NCBI GenBank assembly: GCA_035541875.1
Contig: DATKML010000041.1
Location: forward strand, 124,001 to 188,000
DNA: 64,000 nucleotides
Source: JAJPHI01 sp035541875
Lineage (GTDB): Bacteria > Desulfobacterota > Binatia > Binatales > Binataceae
Direction of reading: 5' to 3'
Both the position numbers and the translations under genes were made by a program. Shown here piece by piece: positions 42,207 through 52,112 of this stretch (position 1 is the stretch's first letter; each line of letters starts with the position of its first letter). Below the pieces are notes generated by a model. The model worked only from the letters and a program-made list of their open reading frames with translations, was not told where the DNA came from and did no database searches.

Positions 42207-42490
42207 AACGGCGGCCGCAGCCTGCGGCAAAGCCTTCGAAGCTCCTGCCGGCGTTGCTCGTCGTTGGGTTGGCGATCGTTGGCTTTGCGACCTTGATGAT
42301 CCGTCTCGAGGTGACGCAGGAAGGCTATCGCCTGTCGGAGCTCCGTGTTGAAAATCGCGATCTCGAAGAGCGGAATCGAAAGCTGAAGCTAGAAGTCGCC
42401 GAGCTGACATCGCATGAACGGCTCCGCGGTATAGCGACTAAAGACGGACTTGGACCGCCGCCTGCGGGTCATGTGGTGGTACTGCCATGA
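42182..42490 (+). CDS. ftsL: Cell division protein FtsL
   Basis: A 102-residue bitopic protein: basic N-terminus (REKSKLKRRPQPAAKPSK), one transmembrane helix (LLPALLVVGLAIVGFATLM), then a coiled coil (ELRVENRDLEERNRKLKLEV). This and its place between rsmH and ftsI identify FtsL, a partner of FtsB and FtsI/FtsW in septal peptidoglycan synthesis. Overlaps rsmH by 25 nt and ftsI by 4 nt. Sequence conservation of FtsL is low, so identification relies on position and layout. Confidence 0.85.
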   Translation: MPREKSKLKRRPQPAAKPSKLLPALLVVGLAIVGFATLMIRLEVTQEGYRLSELRVENRDLEERNRKLKLEVAELTSHERLRGIATKDGLGPPPAGHVVVLP

Positions 42491-44577
42491 ACGGCGGGCT
42501 CAAGATGCGTCGCGGTCGAATCGGCGCGCTCACCATTACGATGGGTGTGCTGTTTGGCTTAGTGGCTATCCGCTTGGGATTCCTGGTCCTAATCGATGGG
42601 CCTTGGCTGGTCGCGAAGGCCCGCAAAGAGCATCAGGGGGAGATCACCCTCGCGGCGGTGCGGGGCTCGATTGTCGATCGTAATGGCAAGGAACTGGCGC
42701 TTTCGGCCAAGACGCAATCGCTGTATGCGCAGCCGGCACCGCTGATCGAGCATAGCACGGCAGCGCAGCGGGCGCGGCTCGCGGCGATGATCGGGCTCGA
42801 TGCCGATAGCCTGGAGCATCGGCTCCAAACCAAAAGCTCTTTCGTTCGGCTGCAGCGGAATCAGTCTGATCAGGCTGCGCGCGCGGTCGACACACTTGGT
42901 CTTACCGGGCTCAGCCATGTGCCCGAGTATTACAGGTTCTATCCGGGGAGCGGCCTGGCCGCGGCGGTTGTGGGGAAGGCTGGTGCGGACGGCCAGGGCC
43001 TCTCCGGGGTAGAGCTTGAATACGATCAGTTGGTGCGGGGCGAAGCGGCGGAGGTGCATTTCGAGCACGACGCGCTAGGCCATCCGATTCTCGACCGGCC
43101 GGTGGAGTTGCAGGACCCACGGCCGGGCGATCGACTTCAGGTGACGATCGACGCCGCGATTCAGACACAAGCCGAGAACTATCTAGCCGATCAGGTGAAG
43201 ACCAGTGGCGCCCACGCGGGAACCGCGATCGTGCTTGATCCCTTCACTGGCGAAGTGTTGGCGATGGCCAACGCGACCAATGCTGCGACCGCAGCCGCCG
43301 ATGCGGCGCGGCTGCACAACTCCGGGGTACAGGACGCCTTCGAGCCTGGTTCGACGCTGAAAGGCCTGGTCGGTGCGATTGCGCTGGATAATCACGTTAT
43401 CGACACCCAGAAACAGGTCTACGTCGAGAACGGTCAGTGGCACTTTGCGGGAAAAGTTATTCACGACGACACGCCGCGCGCATGGCTGAATCTCGGATCG
43501 ATCATCGAAATTTCGTCCAATATCGGCGCAGGCAAAATCGCACTATCGCTGGGCGCTAAGCGCTTGGATGCCGGGCTCGAAGCTTTCGGGATCGGCCATA
43601 AGACGGGTATCGATCTCCCCGGCGAGGGCAATGGCCTGCTGCGTCCGGCATCGTCGTGGCTGCCGATCGAACTGGCTGATCATGGCTTCGGTCAGGGACT
43701 AGCGGTCACACCGATTCAGCTCGCGACTGCCTATGCGGCGATCGCGAATGGCGGTGTCGTGATGCGCCCCTATGTCCTGCAGGCGGCTTACGATGCCGAC
43801 GGTCGCGAGATCTTGCGCCATACGCCGCAGGTGCTGCGGCGCGCAATCACGCCCGAGACGGCTCATACGATGAATGTTTTGCTGCGCGGCGTCGTTAATG
43901 GACATGAAGGAACGGGGCGTTTAGCGCAGGTGGCAGATTTCACGGTGGCCGGCAAAACCGGTACGGCGCAGATGGTGAATCCGGCGAACGGCCGCTATTA
44001 CCAGAGCCGCCTGGTTTCTTCGTTCGTCGGGTTCGTGCCGGCCGGTGATCCGCGTCTCGTGATTCTGGTGGTCCTGTACGATGTTTCGCACGGCCATTTC
44101 GGCGGACTCTTTGCGGCCCCGGTCTTTAGCGCGATCGCGTCGAGCGCATTACAACATCTCGAAGTTCAGCCGGAGCGGCCCGCGGTTGAAACCGCGAGTA
44201 TCCTGCCCTTTGGGGGAGGCTCCAGTGCTCCGGCTATCGATACGTATGAAGCATCGTCTCAATCGATGCCCGTGGACGCACCTTCGACGCCGATCAGCGG
44301 GCGTGCCTTTACGCCCAATTTTTTGGGAATGAGTCTGCGCGGCTCACTCGCGCTGGCACGTGCCGAACATCTGAATGCTGAGGTTCAAGGCACGGGTTAC
44401 GTGGTTGCGCAGAAGCCTGCGCCCGGAGCGTCTCGAAAAAGCAATATCATCTTAAAATTGTCGCAGGACCCGATAATCGCGGATCAGTCGAAACGTCTGC
44501 CGGAGCAAAAACCGACACGACGCTCGGCCGCCCGTGCGATAGCCAAAAGTGACAGCAGCAACCGGAGAATCGATTGA
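42487..44577 (+). CDS. ftsI: Septal peptidoglycan transpeptidase FtsI (PBP3) with PASTA domain
   Basis: A 696-residue class B penicillin-binding protein. An N-terminal transmembrane anchor is followed by a dimerisation domain starting GSIVDRNGKELALS and by the transpeptidase with SxxK (Ser289-Lys292 in EPGSTLKG), SSN (343-345) and KTG (490-492 in AGKTGTAQ). The C-terminus has a PASTA-like domain (FLGMSLRGSLALARAEHL) after an Ala/Pro/Ser linker, then a basic tail. It cross-links septal peptidoglycan together with FtsW. A C-terminal PASTA in FtsI is more common outside Gammaproteobacteria. It overlaps ftsL and murE by 4 nt. Confidence 0.95.
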   Translation: MNGGLKMRRGRIGALTITMGVLFGLVAIRLGFLVLIDGPWLVAKARKEHQGEITLAAVRGSIVDRNGKELALSAKTQSLYAQPAPLIEHSTAAQRARLAAMIGLDADSLEHRLQTKSSFVRLQRNQSDQAARAVDTLGLTGLSHVPEYYRFYPGSGLAAAVVGKAGADGQGLSGVELEYDQLVRGEAAEVHFEHDALGHPILDRPVELQDPRPGDRLQVTIDAAIQTQAENYLADQVKTSGAHAGTAIVLDPFTGEVLAMANATNAATAAADAARLHNSGVQDAFEPGSTLKGLVGAIALDNHVIDTQKQVYVENGQWHFAGKVIHDDTPRAWLNLGSIIEISSNIGAGKIALSLGAKRLDAGLEAFGIGHKTGIDLPGEGNGLLRPASSWLPIELADHGFGQGLAVTPIQLATAYAAIANGGVVMRPYVLQAAYDADGREILRHTPQVLRRAITPETAHTMNVLLRGVVNGHEGTGRLAQVADFTVAGKTGTAQMVNPANGRYYQSRLVSSFVGFVPAGDPRLVILVVLYDVSHGHFGGLFAAPVFSAIASSALQHLEVQPERPAVETASILPFGGGSSAPAIDTYEASSQSMPVDAPSTPISGRAFTPNFLGMSLRGSLALARAEHLNAEVQGTGYVVAQKPAPGASRKSNIILKLSQDPIIADQSKRLPEQKPTRRSAARAIAKSDSSNRRID

Positions 44578-46091
44578 AGCTCGCCGATCTAATCGCAGGG
44601 ATAGAGTCGGTGAAGGTCGCTGGTCCCAGCGATATGGAAATTACCGGTCTGAGCTACGACTCGCGCCGGACGAATCCGGGCGATCTTTTTTTTTCGACCG
44701 CGCGCGATCCGGCTGCGGCGCAGGCGAACAGCGGACAAGCATTCAGCCGCGGAGCGCGGGCGGTGGTGATGAGAGGTGCGGTGGATGAACCGCTGCGCTC
44801 CGCGGGGACCCTCGTAGAGTGCGAACGGCCGCGCCTGGTGATGGGCGCGGCCGCCTCGCGCTTCTTCAATGCTCCGAGTCGACGGCTCGATCTGATTGGA
44901 GTTACCGGTACCAGCGGCAAAACGACGACCACTTACCTGCTGCGATCAATCTTTGAGGCAGCGGGACTGAAGACGGGTATCATCGGGACGATCGGAATCC
45001 TGACGCAGGGCCATCAAGTTCACGGTGGCCTGACGACGCCGGAGTCGATCGATTTCGAAGCGGCGCTGGCCGACATGGAACGCGAAGGAGTGAAGGCCAT
45101 TGCGGCTGAAATCTCCTCTATCGGACTCGAAGAGGGGCGCAGCGATCAATTGTCCTTTCGCGCTGCGGTCTTTACGAATCTGGGCCGCGATCATCTCGAT
45201 TATCACGCTACGACCGAAAACTACTTCGCTGCCAAGCTGCGACTTTTCAGCGAGTTGCTGCCGAAGAGCAGTCATCGCGAGGCAGTTGCCGTAGTCAACG
45301 GCGACGATCCCTATGGGGCGCGAGTACTCGAGCAGGTGCGTGGCGACAAGATCAGTTTCGGGATGGGTACGGCGCTCGACGTACATCCGTCGGAAGCGGA
45401 CTTCAGCACGGATGGAATCAGTGCGCGTGTCGTGGCGCGCGGACGGCATTTCGAGCTTACGTCACCGCTGCTTGGTGAAATCAATCTGCGCAATATTCTA
45501 GGGGCCTCCGCTGTGTCGGTGGCCCTGGGCATCGACACGGACGCGGTGGTTGAGGGGGTGCGGCGATGCCCAGGGGCCCCCGGCAGATTGGAGGCGGTAA
45601 CGGGGCCCAGGCGCGCGAAGGTGCTGGTTGATTATGCGCACAAGCCGGACGCCTTGCAGGCGATCCTCGAGACGCTGCGCGCTATCACTCCGCATCGATT
45701 GATCTGCGTCTTTGGATGCGGGGGCGATCGCGATCGCGGCAAGCGTCCGATCATGGGTGAGATCGCTGGACGCCTCGCTGATCTGGTGGTTATCACCTCC
45801 GATAATCCGCGCAGCGAACAACCCAATGCGATTATTGGGGAGATCGAAGCCGGCATCCGTCGTACGCATCTCAAGCCGATAAACGAGTCGGCGGCGCGCA
45901 CGACCGAAGGCTACCTCGTTGAGCCGGATCGCCGTCAGGCGATCGCGCTCGCGTTGCGGCTCGCCGCGTCCGACGACGTCGTGGTGATCGCGGGCAAGGG
46001 TCATGAAGATTATCAGCTGATCGGCAATCGTAAGCTGGACTTTGACGATCGTGTTGTCGTTCGCGAACTAACGGCATCGATGCAAGGGTAG
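44574..46091 (+). CDS. murE: UDP-MurNAc-tripeptide ligase MurE
   Basis: A 505-residue Mur ligase. The ATP-binding GVTGTSGKTTTTYLL and YAHKPDAL are present, and the substrate motif DNPRSEQP begins at about residue 410; DNPR is the meso-diaminopimelate-type motif, indicating addition of meso-DAP. It adds the third stem-peptide residue using ATP. TTG/ATG start overlaps ftsI. No murF gene follows: mraY starts 7 nt after the murE stop. Confidence 0.96.
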   Translation: MKLADLIAGIESVKVAGPSDMEITGLSYDSRRTNPGDLFFSTARDPAAAQANSGQAFSRGARAVVMRGAVDEPLRSAGTLVECERPRLVMGAAASRFFNAPSRRLDLIGVTGTSGKTTTTYLLRSIFEAAGLKTGIIGTIGILTQGHQVHGGLTTPESIDFEAALADMEREGVKAIAAEISSIGLEEGRSDQLSFRAAVFTNLGRDHLDYHATTENYFAAKLRLFSELLPKSSHREAVAVVNGDDPYGARVLEQVRGDKISFGMGTALDVHPSEADFSTDGISARVVARGRHFELTSPLLGEINLRNILGASAVSVALGIDTDAVVEGVRRCPGAPGRLEAVTGPRRAKVLVDYAHKPDALQAILETLRAITPHRLICVFGCGGDRDRGKRPIMGEIAGRLADLVVITSDNPRSEQPNAIIGEIEAGIRRTHLKPINESAARTTEGYLVEPDRRQAIALALRLAASDDVVVIAGKGHEDYQLIGNRKLDFDDRVVVRELTASMQG

Positions 46092-46098
46092 TAATAAA

Positions 46099-47178
46099 GT
46101 GCTCTATTTATTTCTCTACCCGCTTCACAATCGATTTCCGGTTCTCAATGTTCTCCGTTACGAGACTTTCCGATCGGTGTTGGCGGGGCTCGCGGCATTC
46201 GCACTGTCGCTTGCACTGGGGCCGATCCTGATCCGGCGTTTCCGTTTGGCCCATATCGGCCAGACAATTCGCGACGAGGTGCCGCAAAGCCATCAGAAGA
46301 AAGCTGGTACGCCCACGATGGGTGGGCTGCTTATCGTCGCATCGTGTCTCGCCGCCACGTTGTTGCTGGCCGACCCACGTGATCCGTTCGTGTGGATCGC
46401 GATCTTCGTCACGCTTTCATACGGCGCGATTGGCTTCACCGATGATTACCTCAAACTCAAACGCGGTCGCGGCAAAGGCCTGAGCGGCGAGCAAAAATTA
46501 CTGTGGCAGTTCGCCTGCGCTTTTGCCGCAGCGATGATCCTGTACGTTGCGTTTGGGTTTAATCGAACTCTCAATTTTCCTTTTCTGAAAAGGCTCCATC
46601 CCACGCTACCGATCTGGATCTATGTGCCGCTGGCGATGGTTGTGATGGTGGGTTCGTCGAATGCGGTGAATCTGACCGACGGACTCGATGGCCTTGCTAT
46701 CGGGCCGGTGATGACGACGAGCTTCTGCTACTGGGTTTTCACCTACGTTGCCGGCAATCTCAAATTCTCGACCTATCTCGACGTTCCGCACGTCGATGGG
46801 GTCGGTGAGGTTGCGATTTTTTGCGCAGCCTTGATCGCGGCATCGATGGGCTTCCTCTGGTACAACGCCTATCCCGCCTCGATGATGATGGGCGATGTCG
46901 GCGCGCTCTCGCTCGGCGGTGCACTGGGTGTCGTTGCCTTGCTCGCCAAGCAGGAGATGGTCTTGCCGATTGCGGGCGGGATTTTCGTGCTCGAAGCTGT
47001 GTCGGTTATAATGCAGCGTTATTACTACAAGCTCACCCATCAGCGGATTTTCCGGATGGCCCCGATTCATCATCACTTTGAACTCGGGGGATGGCCGGAG
47101 ACCGTGGTGGTCGTGCGTTTCTGGATAATTTCGATTGTCTGCGGACTGGTTGCCCTTAGTACCCTGAAACTTCGATAG
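46099..47178 (+). CDS. mraY: Phospho-N-acetylmuramoyl-pentapeptide transferase MraY
   Basis: A 359-residue integral membrane enzyme with about ten hydrophobic segments. It has the conserved DDYLKLKRGRGKGLSGEQKL, NAVNLTDGLDGLAIGP, and HHHFELGGWPE signatures. It makes lipid I from UDP-MurNAc-pentapeptide and undecaprenyl phosphate. The start is GTG 46099, 7 nt after murE; murD follows 21 nt later. The usual murF between murE and mraY is missing from this position. Confidence 0.97.
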   Translation: MLYLFLYPLHNRFPVLNVLRYETFRSVLAGLAAFALSLALGPILIRRFRLAHIGQTIRDEVPQSHQKKAGTPTMGGLLIVASCLAATLLLADPRDPFVWIAIFVTLSYGAIGFTDDYLKLKRGRGKGLSGEQKLLWQFACAFAAAMILYVAFGFNRTLNFPFLKRLHPTLPIWIYVPLAMVVMVGSSNAVNLTDGLDGLAIGPVMTTSFCYWVFTYVAGNLKFSTYLDVPHVDGVGEVAIFCAALIAASMGFLWYNAYPASMMMGDVGALSLGGALGVVALLAKQEMVLPIAGGIFVLEAVSVIMQRYYYKLTHQRIFRMAPIHHHFELGGWPETVVVVRFWIISIVCGLVALSTLKLR

Positions 47179-47199
47179 TCGCGGACCCGAGAGGCAGGC

Positions 47200-48522
47200 G
47201 TGGAATTCGCACATAAACGCGTGCTGATTGTCGGACTTGGCGTGAGCGGCGCAGCTGCTGCGCACGCACTCGCCTCGCGCGGCGCGGCGCTCGTGATGGC
47301 CGATCAGCGGGTCGATATTGTGCGCGAGAAATTGCCCACCGGTGATCTTTTCCTGGGCGAGGAAGATACTGCGGCACTACGTGGCGTCGATTTGGTTGTA
47401 CCCAGTCCCGGGGTTCCACCTACGTCCGCCTTGATACGCGGCGCGGTCGAGGCGCGTATCCCGATCTTTGGGGAACTCGAATTGGCCGGGCGGATGGTCA
47501 AAGCCCCGATCGTCGCGGTGACCGGCACCAATGGTAAAAGCACGGTTACGACCCTGCTTGGTGAGATCTTCAAGACCGCGCGATGGAAAACTTTTGTCGG
47601 CGGTAATCTCGGTATTCCGTTGATAGAAGCGGCCAACGGCGACTTCGAAGTCATGGTGGTGGAAGTTTCGAGCTATCAGCTCGAAACGATCAAGCAGTTC
47701 AAACCCCACGTCGCGCTTCATCTGAATCTCGCCGCCGACCATCTCGATCGTTATCGCAATCTGGAAGAGTACGGTGCCGCCAAGGCGCGCATCTTCATGA
47801 ATCAGGATTCCGGCGACTGGGCAGTGATGAATCGCGACGATCCGCATGTCTGGAAGCTCGCGTCGTCGGTTCGTTCGCGGCTCTTCAGCTTCGGCTTGAA
47901 AAAGACCGCCAATACGCCGGCTGTATGGCTCGATGGCGACCAGCTGGCCTACGACGATGGAGGGTGTCAGGGCGCGATTGATCTGACCGGTTTTCGCCTG
48001 CCGGGCGCACACAATAGCATGAATGCAGCTGCCGCTGTTGCAGCAGCGCTAGCGATGAAAGTGGTGCCCGATGTGATCACCAAGGCACTGCACCGTTTTG
48101 CGGGCTTGCCTCATCGAATCGAGTTGGTGCGTGAGAAAGACGGCGTGCGCTACGTCGATGATTCCAAGGGAACCAACGTCGGTGCGGTGGTCGAGGCGAT
48201 CGCGGCGATGGATCCGCCGGTGGTGCTGATCGCAGGGGGCGTCGATAAGGGCGGCAGTTACGAGCCGCTCTGCGAACCGCTGAGTGAAAAAGTGAAGCTC
48301 GCGATCGTAATCGGTGCGGCGCGCGAAAAAATGAGAGAAGCGCTGCAGGGCGCGACCAGAGTTGAGTCGGTTGAGACGCTGGCGGAAGCCGTATCAATTG
48401 CAGCCCGCGAAGCGCGCGCGGGCGACACGGTACTGCTTTCGCCGGCCTGTTCGAGTTTCGATCAATTTAAGAACTATGCAGAACGCGGGCGCATATTTCA
48501 GGAGCTGGTTCGGGCGCTTTGA
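47200..48522 (+). CDS. murD: UDP-MurNAc-L-Ala:D-Glu ligase MurD
   Basis: A 440-residue Mur ligase. N-terminal VLIVGLGVSGAAAAHALASR Rossmann part, ATP-binding VAVTGTNGKSTVTTLLG, AADHLDRYRN and the C-terminal YVDDSKGTNVGAVVEAI and SPACSSFDQFKNYAERG. It adds D-Glu to UDP-MurNAc-L-Ala. GTG start with GAGGCAGG immediately upstream. It overlaps ftsW by 47 nt. Confidence 0.97.
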   Translation: MEFAHKRVLIVGLGVSGAAAAHALASRGAALVMADQRVDIVREKLPTGDLFLGEEDTAALRGVDLVVPSPGVPPTSALIRGAVEARIPIFGELELAGRMVKAPIVAVTGTNGKSTVTTLLGEIFKTARWKTFVGGNLGIPLIEAANGDFEVMVVEVSSYQLETIKQFKPHVALHLNLAADHLDRYRNLEEYGAAKARIFMNQDSGDWAVMNRDDPHVWKLASSVRSRLFSFGLKKTANTPAVWLDGDQLAYDDGGCQGAIDLTGFRLPGAHNSMNAAAAVAAALAMKVVPDVITKALHRFAGLPHRIELVREKDGVRYVDDSKGTNVGAVVEAIAAMDPPVVLIAGGVDKGGSYEPLCEPLSEKVKLAIVIGAAREKMREALQGATRVESVETLAEAVSIAAREARAGDTVLLSPACSSFDQFKNYAERGRIFQELVRAL

Positions 48523-49624
48523 GCGGCTGACGGTGCGGCATCCGGACCCGTGGCTTGCGGGGCCGGCGCTCGTGCTGATCGTGCTCGGCCTGATGATGGT
48601 TCTGAACACCACCTATTTCCTTGGCGAGGAAAAAGGTGGCGACGGCTTCCATTACTTCAAGATGCAGCTCGCGCATATCGCGGTCGGGCTCGTCATCTGC
48701 GCGATGCTCTCGCAATTCTCGTTGACCGGCCTGCGTCGAATTGCGGTGCCGCTCGCGATCGCCTCAGTGGTGATGCTTCTTCTGATCTGGATTCCGGGGC
48801 TCGGTGTGAGTCGTGGCGGCGCGCGACGCTGGTTGCGGATCGGGCCGATTCTTGCCGAACCGTCCGAATTGATGAAGGTGACGTGGGTCTTCTTTCTGGC
48901 CGCCTATCTTTCGAAGAAGCAGGAGCTGATCGGCGACTTCAAGCAGGGTCCCGGGCCAATCTTCGTACTCGTCGGAATGCTTGCGATACTGACGCTGGCG
49001 CAGCCCGATTACGGCGCGACCGTGATGCTCGTGCTGCTGCTCTTCGCGATGCTGTTTGCGGCGGGTGCTCGCCCGAAGCATCTCGCGCTCCCTGGCGGCA
49101 TTGCGGTCGTGATGTTCGCTCTACTCGCAGTAGCCGCACCCTACAGGATGCGTCGTTTGGTCGGCTTCACGAATCCGTGGCGGACAGCGAGCGGCGCGGG
49201 CTTTCAGCTAATCCAGTCGTTTATCGCGCTCGGCACCGGCGGTGGATGGGGCCAGGGACTCGGAATCGGCCGTCAGAAGATGTTCTTTCTGCCGCAGGCA
49301 CATACGGATTTCGTCTTTGCCGCGCTGGGCGAAGATCTTGGGATCGCGGGCGCGGTGGGCGTTTTCGCACTCTTCATCGTGATTCTGATTCGCGGGATGC
49401 GGATCGCACGTGAAGAACCTGATGCGTTCGCGAGCCTGCTCGCCGTGGGGCTGACGCTGCTGCTGTCGCTCCAGGCGCTGATCAACATGGCGGTGGTGAC
49501 CGGGATGGTGCCGACGAAGGGGCTGCCGTTGCCGTTTCTCAGCTACGGTGGCACCTCGATGGTGATGATGCTCGCGGCGCTCGGGGTTTTATTCGCGCTA
49601 TCGCGGCGCCCGGCGGTGCAATGA
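48476..49624 (+). CDS. ftsW: Septal peptidoglycan polymerase FtsW
   Basis: A 382-residue SEDS protein with about ten transmembrane segments. A conserved FLPQAHTDFVFAALGEDLG loop and the late PTKGLPLPFLSYGGTSM match FtsW. It polymerises glycan strands at the septum with FtsI. ATG 48476 lies inside the murD end (47-nt overlap); the frame is open further to 48362, but that part is basic and not membrane-like. Overlaps murG by 4 nt. Confidence 0.95.
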   Translation: MQNAGAYFRSWFGRFERLTVRHPDPWLAGPALVLIVLGLMMVLNTTYFLGEEKGGDGFHYFKMQLAHIAVGLVICAMLSQFSLTGLRRIAVPLAIASVVMLLLIWIPGLGVSRGGARRWLRIGPILAEPSELMKVTWVFFLAAYLSKKQELIGDFKQGPGPIFVLVGMLAILTLAQPDYGATVMLVLLLFAMLFAAGARPKHLALPGGIAVVMFALLAVAAPYRMRRLVGFTNPWRTASGAGFQLIQSFIALGTGGGWGQGLGIGRQKMFFLPQAHTDFVFAALGEDLGIAGAVGVFALFIVILIRGMRIAREEPDAFASLLAVGLTLLLSLQALINMAVVTGMVPTKGLPLPFLSYGGTSMVMMLAALGVLFALSRRPAVQ

Positions 49625-50691
49625 AAGTGATAATTGCAGGCGGAGGCACTGGAGGTCATCTCTTTCCTGCCGTTGCGGTGGGAGGAGAGATTCGCCGTCA
49701 GCGCCCCGATTCCCAGGTTCTGTACGTCGGGGCGACCAACGGACTCGAGGCGCGCTGGATGCCTCGGCAGGGGCTGCCGCACGAACTGCTTCAGGTCCGT
49801 GGATGGACCGGCAAAGATCCGCTGACCCGTCTTCGGGCCCTGACCGAATTCGCCCAAGCGGTCGGGCGAGCGCGTCGACTGATCGCCAGCTTCGGAGCGA
49901 ATCTGGTTGTTGGGGCGGGCGGCTATGCTTCGGCTCCGGTGGCTGTCGCAGCTATACTAAAGCGAGTTCCGCTGGTCCTTCTGGAGCAAAATGTGCGTCC
50001 GGGACTTTCTAATCGGGTTTTGTGGCGTTTAGCACGCAAAATCTGCGTCGGTTTTCCGGAATCCGCAGCAGCTTTCTCCCCCTCCAAAGCCGCGATAACC
50101 GGGAATCCGGTACGTTTTACTATCAAGCCTTCCGACCGGGAGAGTACTGGGCCAATTCAAATCCTTGTTTTAGGAGGTTCGACCGGTGCACATCGGTTGA
50201 ATATTGGGGTCCTGAACGCTTTTAAAATTTCCGCAAAAAGTGTTATAAATTTGAGCATCACGCATCAGACGGGCGAGGCGGACGCAGGGATCGTGGCGGA
50301 GGGCTACAAACAGCTCGGATTAAAGACAAAAGTCGTGCCTTTTATCGACGACGTTGCTTCGGAGCTCGAAGCGGCGGACCTCATCATCGCCCGATCGGGG
50401 GCGATGGCCGTCACCGAGATTGCCTTGGCTGGACGTCCGGCTATCTTCGTTCCGTATCCTTTTCATCGCGACCGCCAGCAGGAACTAAACGCCCGTGTCG
50501 TGGAGCGCAAGGGTGGGGCCGTAATCGTCCTCGACGATGAACATCTCGGCGAAAATCTCGCCGTCAAGTTACAAGAGCTCACCCAGGACCGTGATCGTCT
50601 GGTGCAGATGGGCCATGCTGCCGCGTCAGCGGCGATGCCCGATGCTGCCGCCAAAGTAGCGGCAATCTGCTTTACGGAGGCGCGGCCATGA
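49621..50691 (+). CDS. murG: UDP-GlcNAc:undecaprenyl-PP-MurNAc-pentapeptide transferase MurG
   Basis: A 356-residue GT-B glycosyltransferase. N-terminal VIIAGGGTGGHLFPAVAVG loop, EQNVRPGLSNRVLWRLA, and the C-terminal ARSGAMAVTEIALAGRPAIF with the ATP/UDP site. It makes lipid II from lipid I at the inner membrane. An AT-rich patch lies around 50210-50260, within the coding sequence. Overlaps ftsW and murC by 4 nt. Confidence 0.97.
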   Translation: MKVIIAGGGTGGHLFPAVAVGGEIRRQRPDSQVLYVGATNGLEARWMPRQGLPHELLQVRGWTGKDPLTRLRALTEFAQAVGRARRLIASFGANLVVGAGGYASAPVAVAAILKRVPLVLLEQNVRPGLSNRVLWRLARKICVGFPESAAAFSPSKAAITGNPVRFTIKPSDRESTGPIQILVLGGSTGAHRLNIGVLNAFKISAKSVINLSITHQTGEADAGIVAEGYKQLGLKTKVVPFIDDVASELEAADLIIARSGAMAVTEIALAGRPAIFVPYPFHRDRQQELNARVVERKGGAVIVLDDEHLGENLAVKLQELTQDRDRLVQMGHAAASAAMPDAAAKVAAICFTEARP

Positions 50692-52112
50692 ACGACCGGG
50701 CGCGCACTTCACTGCTCGAACGCGAGCGATGTATACATTTTATCGGAATCGGCGGCGCCGGAATGAGCGGTATCGCCGAACTCTGCCAGCGCCTCGGCTT
50801 TGTCGTCAGCGGATGCGATCTGAAGGAAACGCCGGTAACTGCGCGTCTTGCCAACCTCGGTATCACTATCGATTACGGCCACCATCCGAGCCATCTTGCG
50901 GAGGGGCTCGACGCGGTCGTCATCTCATCTGCAGTTAAGTTTTCGAATCCGGAAGTTGGCGCAGCGCGTGCACGCAAAATCCCGGTAATTCCGCGCGCTG
51001 AGATGCTCGGCGAATTGCTGCGGATGGCGCGCGTCGGAATCGCAGTCGCCGGTACGCACGGCAAAACCACCACCACCTCTTTTATTGGGCTGATCTTCGA
51101 AGAAGCGGGGCTCGATCCCACAGTTGCGATCGGTGGGAACCTGCGTGTTCAAGGCGCAAACGTTCGTCTCGGCAGCGGTGAGTTCATGATCGCCGAGGCC
51201 GACGAGAGTGACGCATCGTTTCTGCTGCTGACGCCTGCCGTCGCGATCGTAACGAATATCGATCCCGAGCATCTCGATCACTATGGCTCGATGCAGCGGG
51301 TGCGCGAGGCGTTTCTCAATTTCATCAACCGGGTTCCGTTTTACGGTGCAGCGGTTGTTGGTCTCGACAGTATCAACGTGCGCGGACTGCTTCCGCAGAT
51401 TCGCAAACCGGTTATCACTTATGGCGTTGCTGCCGACGCGGATATGCGCGCCGAGAATATTTTTATCGATGGCCTGACCACGCGTTTCGAAGTCGTCAGA
51501 AAAGGCGAGAGACTCGGAGTCATCGTGGTGCCCACACCGGGTCATCATGTGGCGCTCAACGCCCTGGCGGCGATCACCGTCGCGCTGGAACTCGGAATCG
51601 ATTTTACAACGGCGACGCGTGCGCTGGCCAAGTTCGGCGGCATCTCGCGACGTTTCGAAATCAAGGGCGAAGGTGCCGGCCGGATCGTGCTCGACGACTA
51701 CGCACATCATCCGGCGGAGGTGCGCGCGACGCTGGCTGCGGCCCGTGCCGCCTTCAAGCGTCGCACCGTGGTAATTTTCCAGCCGCATCGCTTTACGCGC
51801 CTGCGCGATCTATTTGATGAATTTCTAACCGCTTTTGATGACGCCGATATCCTCTATCTCGAAGAGGTTTACAGCGCAGGCGAAGAGCCGATTGCGGAGG
51901 CAACCGCACGTCGCCTGTACGAGGCGTTGCGCGCCCGCGGCCATCTGGATGTGCGGTATCTGGGCGACGAAGCCGATGCCGCAGTTAAAGTTGCAGGCGA
52001 ATCAGCGCCGAGCGACTTGATTATCTCGCTGGGCGCGGGTGACGTTTACAAACTTGGCGAGCGCGTGCTCGCGCTGCTCGATGCTAGGGAGAAACTCGAT
52101 GAGCGCGCTTGA
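50688..52112 (+). CDS. murC: UDP-MurNAc:L-Ala ligase MurC
   Basis: A 474-residue Mur ligase: IHFIGIGGAGMSGIAELCQR, P-loop VAGTHGKTTTTSFIGLI, IAEADESDASFL, and the later DDYAHHPAEVRATLAAARA. It adds L-Ala to UDP-MurNAc, the first stem peptide residue. Overlaps murG by 4 nt and murB by 14 nt. Confidence 0.97.
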   Translation: MNDRARTSLLERERCIHFIGIGGAGMSGIAELCQRLGFVVSGCDLKETPVTARLANLGITIDYGHHPSHLAEGLDAVVISSAVKFSNPEVGAARARKIPVIPRAEMLGELLRMARVGIAVAGTHGKTTTTSFIGLIFEEAGLDPTVAIGGNLRVQGANVRLGSGEFMIAEADESDASFLLLTPAVAIVTNIDPEHLDHYGSMQRVREAFLNFINRVPFYGAAVVGLDSINVRGLLPQIRKPVITYGVAADADMRAENIFIDGLTTRFEVVRKGERLGVIVVPTPGHHVALNALAAITVALELGIDFTTATRALAKFGGISRRFEIKGEGAGRIVLDDYAHHPAEVRATLAAARAAFKRRTVVIFQPHRFTRLRDLFDEFLTAFDDADILYLEEVYSAGEEPIAEATARRLYEALRARGHLDVRYLGDEADAAVKVAGESAPSDLIISLGAGDVYKLGERVLALLDAREKLDERA